Assembly: GCA_902537325.1 (NCBI GenBank)
Contig: CACBAT010000001.1
Span: forward strand, 59,908-123,907
Length of the DNA: 64,000 nucleotides
Reading direction: 5' to 3'
From: an uncultured Alphaproteobacteria bacterium
GTDB lineage: Bacteria; Pseudomonadota; Alphaproteobacteria; HIMB59; GCA-002718135
Shown one piece after another: positions 55,914-64,000 of this stretch (its first letter is position 1; each line of letters starts with the position of its first letter). Made by a program: the position numbers and the translations under genes. The notes beneath the pieces are model-generated. The model was not told the DNA's origin, did not search any database, and saw nothing but the letters and a program-made list of their open reading frames with translations.

Positions 55914-57037
55914 TGAATATTGGAATTGTTGGTTGTGGAAATATTTCTGAAACTTATTTTGAGTGTCAAAAAATATTTAATAATTTTAAAATAGTTGCTT
56001 GTGCTGATATAAATAATGAAGCTGCATCTAATGCTGCATCTAAATATAATGTTAAGTCTCTATCAGTTGAGGAAATTGTAGAAAGTAAGGAAATTGATTT
56101 AATCATTAATTTAACAATTCCCTCAGCTCATAAAGAAATTATTACAAAATCACTACAAAATGGCAAACATTGTTTTAGTGAAAAGCCTTTAGCGATGAAT
56201 TTTCAAGAAGGATTAGAAATACAAAAATTAGCAGATGAAAAGGGTTTATATGTTGGATGTGCACCAGATACTTTTTTAGGAGCTGCAGGCCAAAAAGCTA
56301 GAAAATTAATTGAAGACAATAAGATTGGCAAAATTGTTCTTGGTACATTTAATTTAATGTCTCATGGTATGGAGCATTGGCATCCTAATCCTGATTTTTT
56401 CTTTAAACCTGGAGCCGGACCAGTTTTTGATGTTGGTGTTTATTATATTACACAATTAGTTAACTTAATTGGACCAGTTAAAAAAATAAATTCAATCAGT
56501 GGAACTGCAACAAATGAAAGAACAATAACCAGCCAACCAAGATATGGAGATAAAATAAAAGTCGAAACACCAACAACCCTAATGGGTTCCTTAGAGTTTC
56601 AAAACAGTGCAAAAGTACAGTTTTTTTGTACTTGGGATGTTTGGAAAAACAATCATTCAACAATTGAACTTTATGGACTTGATGGCTCGATGATTGTCCC
56701 TGATCCAAATTTTTTTAGTGGGGATTTATTAATTTCCCAAAAAGATAGTGATTGGGAAACTATTAATAATGATAATATGTTACTAGGAATCCCTAATAAA
56801 AGTGATGGAGAAGGTAACAAAAAAGCTAATTATAGAGGAATAGGTCTCTCAGAAATGATTGATTCTATATCCAATAATCGAAAAGCAAGATGTTCCCTTG
56901 AGTTATCGCTCCATGTTCTTGAGATTATGGATGGAATTATAAAATCTGCTGAGGAAAATCAGCCTTATCAACTATCTACTAATCCTAATCAACCTGAAAT
57001 ATTAACTGAAGAAGAAATAAAAAATTTAAAAATTTAA
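55913..57037 (+). CDS. Gfo/Idh/MocA family oxidoreductase, second copy
   Basis: A 374-aa dehydrogenase. The N-terminal NIGIVGCGNISETYFE dinucleotide site, NLTIPSAHKEIITKSLQNGK then HCFSEKPLAMN with the EKP motif, and GPVFDVGVYYITQLVNLIGP are family features. It shares only family-level likeness to the copy at 47842. As the last gene of the GtsABC-like operon it is probably responsible for oxidising the imported sugar or a product of it. The 3' end is followed by an A/T-only region and the convergent mlaC gene. Confidence 0.9.
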   Translation: MNIGIVGCGNISETYFECQKIFNNFKIVACADINNEAASNAASKYNVKSLSVEEIVESKEIDLIINLTIPSAHKEIITKSLQNGKHCFSEKPLAMNFQEGLEIQKLADEKGLYVGCAPDTFLGAAGQKARKLIEDNKIGKIVLGTFNLMSHGMEHWHPNPDFFFKPGAGPVFDVGVYYITQLVNLIGPVKKINSISGTATNERTITSQPRYGDKIKVETPTTLMGSLEFQNSAKVQFFCTWDVWKNNHSTIELYGLDGSMIVPDPNFFSGDLLISQKDSDWETINNDNMLLGIPNKSDGEGNKKANYRGIGLSEMIDSISNNRKARCSLELSLHVLEIMDGIIKSAEENQPYQLSTNPNQPEILTEEEIKNLKI

Positions 57038-57060
57038 TTTTTTTAAATTTTTACTAAATT

Positions 57061-57663
57061 TTATTCAATAATTTTTAGATAACTTACTTGATTTTGATCA
57101 AATAAGACCTCATTAAATTTTGAAAGATCATATTCAACTTTTTTTAACATAGAATTAAACTCTGATCTTTTTGTTACCACTAAAGAAATATCTGCAACAA
57201 TTAAATCAATAACAAAAAATCTATCTTTTGATTCTTTTACTCTCCATGTTACAACAACCGATCCAGTATCTGAAAAAATTTCCATATCAATTAAAGTAAC
57301 TTGATTTTTTTTGTCATATTTCGATTTTGTTAATTCATAAGTTTGGTCTGAATATCCTTGCATCATTGAGGCAATATTTAGTGCTAAATGTCTTTTAAAA
57401 TTATCAATATAGATTTTTTTATTATTTTTATCTGATTTTTTCCATGCTTCTCCTGCAACAAATTTAGCAATACCAGTACCAGCAAAATTATTATTTATTG
57501 TTTTTTCGACTAGAAGAAATCTATTTTCGTTTGAGAGATTTTGATTTTTATAAGCTTGAAGAATAATGTCTATTTCTCTTTTAAGCCATTCTGAGGTTTC
57601 ATCAGAATATAAGTTTTTTGAAACAAAGATTATAAAAAAAATTATAATTAATTTAAACTTCAT
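57061..57663 (-). CDS. mlaC: MlaC, phospholipid-binding periplasmic protein
   Basis: A 200-aa MlaC/Ttg2D family protein that carries phospholipids between outer and inner membrane. It has a signal peptide (about residues 1-20), then SEWLKREIDIILQAYKNQN, and the family's mixed alpha/beta domain. The typical fragments are FAGTGIAKFVAGEAWKKSDK and NFKRHLALNIASMMQGYSDQ, then SDTGSVVVTWRVKES. It overlaps the mlaA stop by one base. MlaB, D, E and F are not in the window and must be elsewhere if the pathway is complete. Confidence 0.9.
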   Translation of the reverse strand: MKFKLIIIFFIIFVSKNLYSDETSEWLKREIDIILQAYKNQNLSNENRFLLVEKTINNNFAGTGIAKFVAGEAWKKSDKNNKKIYIDNFKRHLALNIASMMQGYSDQTYELTKSKYDKKNQVTLIDMEIFSDTGSVVVTWRVKESKDRFFVIDLIVADISLVVTKRSEFNSMLKKVEYDLSKFNEVLFDQNQVSYLKIIE

Positions 57664-58448
57664 TATTCAAATTCAATACTAATAAGAGGTAGAGGTGTTA
57701 ATTCTGAGTCATCAACATTGTTAATTGCTGCTTTACGGTTTTGATAGTAAGAGCTTCTTACAGCAGCATAATAATCTACCGAATTATCTCTTAATGCGTT
57801 AACTTCATCAATTATTTGCGATCTTGTATCAACTGCATTAACTGCTGTTCTCATAGGTACTAACCATGCCTCTCCCTCACTAACTGCATATGCATTAATT
57901 GGATCTGTTAACATTGTTAATACCATGCCCGATGTATCTCTTAGATTTGAAGGTCCAAATAATGGAAGCACTATGTAAAAACCATCTCCAACACCCCAAG
58001 TTGCAAGAGTTTGTCCATAATCCTCTTCTTTTTCTTCAAGTCCTATCTTTTCAGCTACATCAAATAATCCAAACACCCCTACGGTGCTATTAACAATAAA
58101 TCTTCCTGATGATTGAACAGCGTTTTCACCCTGACCTTGTAACAATTGATTAACAATAACTAATGGAGCTCTTAAATTGCTCAAAAAATTATTTATTCCG
58201 CTTTGTAGTGGAGAAGGTAATTTTTTGTAGCCTTTTGCAATTGGTTCTAAAACAATTCTGTCAGCAACATTATTAAAACTAAATATGGCTCTATTTACTG
58301 GTTCAAAAGGATCATATATTTCATCTTCTATTGTAGTTGTTTCAAAATCCTCTGAGTCAGTATTAACCTGATCGGCTTCAGTAGCAATTACATTACATGA
58401 AAGTAAATTGAAAAATAGAAAAAATAAAAATATAATTTTTTTACTCAT
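57663..58448 (-). CDS. mlaA: MlaA (VacJ), outer-membrane lipoprotein
   Basis: A 261-aa MlaA lipoprotein. The lipobox LLSC near residue 18 (FNLLSCNVIA) marks lipidation. The core includes YDPFEPVNRAIFSFNNVADR, VNSTVGVFGLFDVAEKIGLE and LPLFGPSNLRD, all MlaA features. Together with MlaC it keeps phospholipids out of the outer leaflet. The spacer upstream (79 bp) to the divergent uvrD gene carries an inverted repeat at 58467-58490. Confidence 0.93.
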   Translation of the reverse strand: MSKKIIFLFFLFFNLLSCNVIATEADQVNTDSEDFETTTIEDEIYDPFEPVNRAIFSFNNVADRIVLEPIAKGYKKLPSPLQSGINNFLSNLRAPLVIVNQLLQGQGENAVQSSGRFIVNSTVGVFGLFDVAEKIGLEEKEEDYGQTLATWGVGDGFYIVLPLFGPSNLRDTSGMVLTMLTDPINAYAVSEGEAWLVPMRTAVNAVDTRSQIIDEVNALRDNSVDYYAAVRSSYYQNRKAAINNVDDSELTPLPLISIEFE

Positions 58449-58466
58449 AGACTAATCACTAATATC

Positions 58467-58490
58467 TAAACTATTATTTAATATAGTTTA
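58467..58490. repeat. inverted repeat in the mlaA-uvrD spacer
   Basis: TAAACTAT (58467-58474) and ATAGTTTA (58483-58490) form 8-bp arms separated by 8 bases (TATTTAAT, itself nearly symmetrical). It lies in the divergent promoter region of mlaA and uvrD and could be an operator; it is not the GTTC-N7-GTTC LexA box of Alphaproteobacteria. AT-only repeats arise easily here, so function is uncertain. Confidence 0.4.
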
Positions 58491-58527
58491 TAAATTACAT
58501 TATATATATCTCTAATATAGCAAAAAA

Positions 58528-63554
<5,027 letters not shown>

Positions 63555-63587
63555 AATTTATTTATATATTTAAATTTTAAAATTTGA

Positions 63588-64000
63588 ATGAAATATATAA
63601 CGAAATATAAATCTCCAAATTATAATTCAAGAAGTAATTCAAAAATACAACTTATTATAATTCATTATACAGCCTTGAAAAACACATTAGATGCTGTTTC
63701 ATATTTATGTAAAAAGGAAAAAAAAGTAAGCTCACATTATCTTATTGCACAAAACGGAACCATATATAACTTAGTAGCGGATAAATTTAGGGCATGGCAT
63801 GCTGGACAGGCATTCTGGAATGAAATCACCGATGTTAATTCTATTTCTATAGGAATAGAGCTTGATTATAGTCCAAATGGAAAAAATAATAAATTCTCAT
63901 TTAAAATGATTAATTCATTAAAAAAACTAATTCTTAAACTAAAAGAAAAATATAAAATTAATAAAAATAGTATCTTAGCACATTCAGATATTGCCCCTTT
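63588..64000 (+). CDS. AmpD-like N-acetylmuramoyl-L-alanine amidase (5' part)
   Basis: The ATG at 63588 opens a frame that continues without a stop to the end of the window (137 codons), so the gene is cut by the window edge. It encodes an amidase_2 domain: IIHYTA with the first zinc histidine, VSSHYLIAQNGTIYNLV, AWHAGQAFW, SISIGIELDYS, and AHSDIAP with the last histidine. AmpD-type enzymes cleave the amide between MurNAc (or anhydroMurNAc) and L-alanine in cell-wall recycling. It has no signal peptide, suiting cytoplasmic AmpD. Divergent from bamD, 33 bp away. Confidence 0.9.
   Translation, partial: MKYITKYKSPNYNSRSNSKIQLIIIHYTALKNTLDAVSYLCKKEKKVSSHYLIAQNGTIYNLVADKFRAWHAGQAFWNEITDVNSISIGIELDYSPNGKNNKFSFKMINSLKKLILKLKEKYKINKNSILAHSDIAP

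Overview
The window is a gene-dense, very AT-rich bacterial chromosome segment with intergenic gaps mostly under 100 bp, many overlapping stop/start codons, and several convergent pairs that share stop bases. Family markers point to an alphaproteobacterium: a 41-residue ribosomal protein L36 of the alphaproteobacterial type, DUF4167 and DUF1178 proteins, an ELM1-family protein, a GuaC-type GMP reductase, and the order carB-carA / yqeY-dnaG-rpoD. The low GC and compact layout suggest a free-living, streamlined marine lineage (for example AEGEAN-169/HIMB59-like or SAR11-like). That placement is an inference; no marker was compared with a database.

Layout. 1-9.3 kb: housekeeping genes (argJ 3' end, NDUFAF5-like methyltransferase, an unrecognised 160-aa protein, DUF1178, ubiG, lysC, rodZ-like, ispG, hisS, prfA, prmC). 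9.3-19.5 kb: DUF4167, an M23 peptidase, a flavin reductase, a GNAT protein, tRNA-Val(GAC), DUF2177, ispA, guaC, a gamma-glutamyltransferase, rpmJ (too short for ordinary ORF lists), trxB, a 2OG-Fe(II) oxygenase, an ELM1 protein and greA. 19.5-29.3 kb: carB, carA, yqeY, dnaG, rpoD and an RNase Z-like hydrolase. 29.3-57.0 kb: a carbohydrate uptake and catabolism island. 57.0-64.0 kb: housekeeping again (mlaC, mlaA, uvrD/pcrA, ligA, bamD and a truncated AmpD-like amidase).

The island holds three importers. The first is a peptide-type (Opp/Dpp-like) ABC system resembling the alpha-galactoside transporter AgpA of Sinorhizobium. It lies beside two divergent GH4 glycosidases (one clearly MelA-like), a PhyH-type dioxygenase, a PanB-like protein that has lost the expected metal ligands, and a flavin-dependent halogenase with intact catalytic motifs. 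The second is a CUT1 sugar system with a natural fusion of its two permeases and no ATPase of its own, followed by a Gfo/Idh/MocA dehydrogenase and an aldo/keto reductase. The third is a GtsABC-like CUT1 system with a MalK-type ATPase, a TIM-barrel isomerase and a second Gfo/Idh/MocA dehydrogenase. It is divergent from a LacI-family regulator, with two AAACGTTT-type palindromes between them. A class II fructose-bisphosphate aldolase, a second PhyH protein, an MFS transporter and a CAT-anticodon tRNA lie between the importers.

The island suggests import of oligosaccharides or glycosides, intracellular NAD-dependent GH4 hydrolysis, oxidoreductive processing of sugars, and entry to glycolysis through the aldolase. 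All three solute-binding-protein genes share one expression layout: a GGGAGGA Shine-Dalgarno, rare in this window, upstream, and a GC-rich hairpin immediately after the stop, before the permease gene. No rRNA genes, CRISPR arrays, insertion sequences or phage genes were seen.
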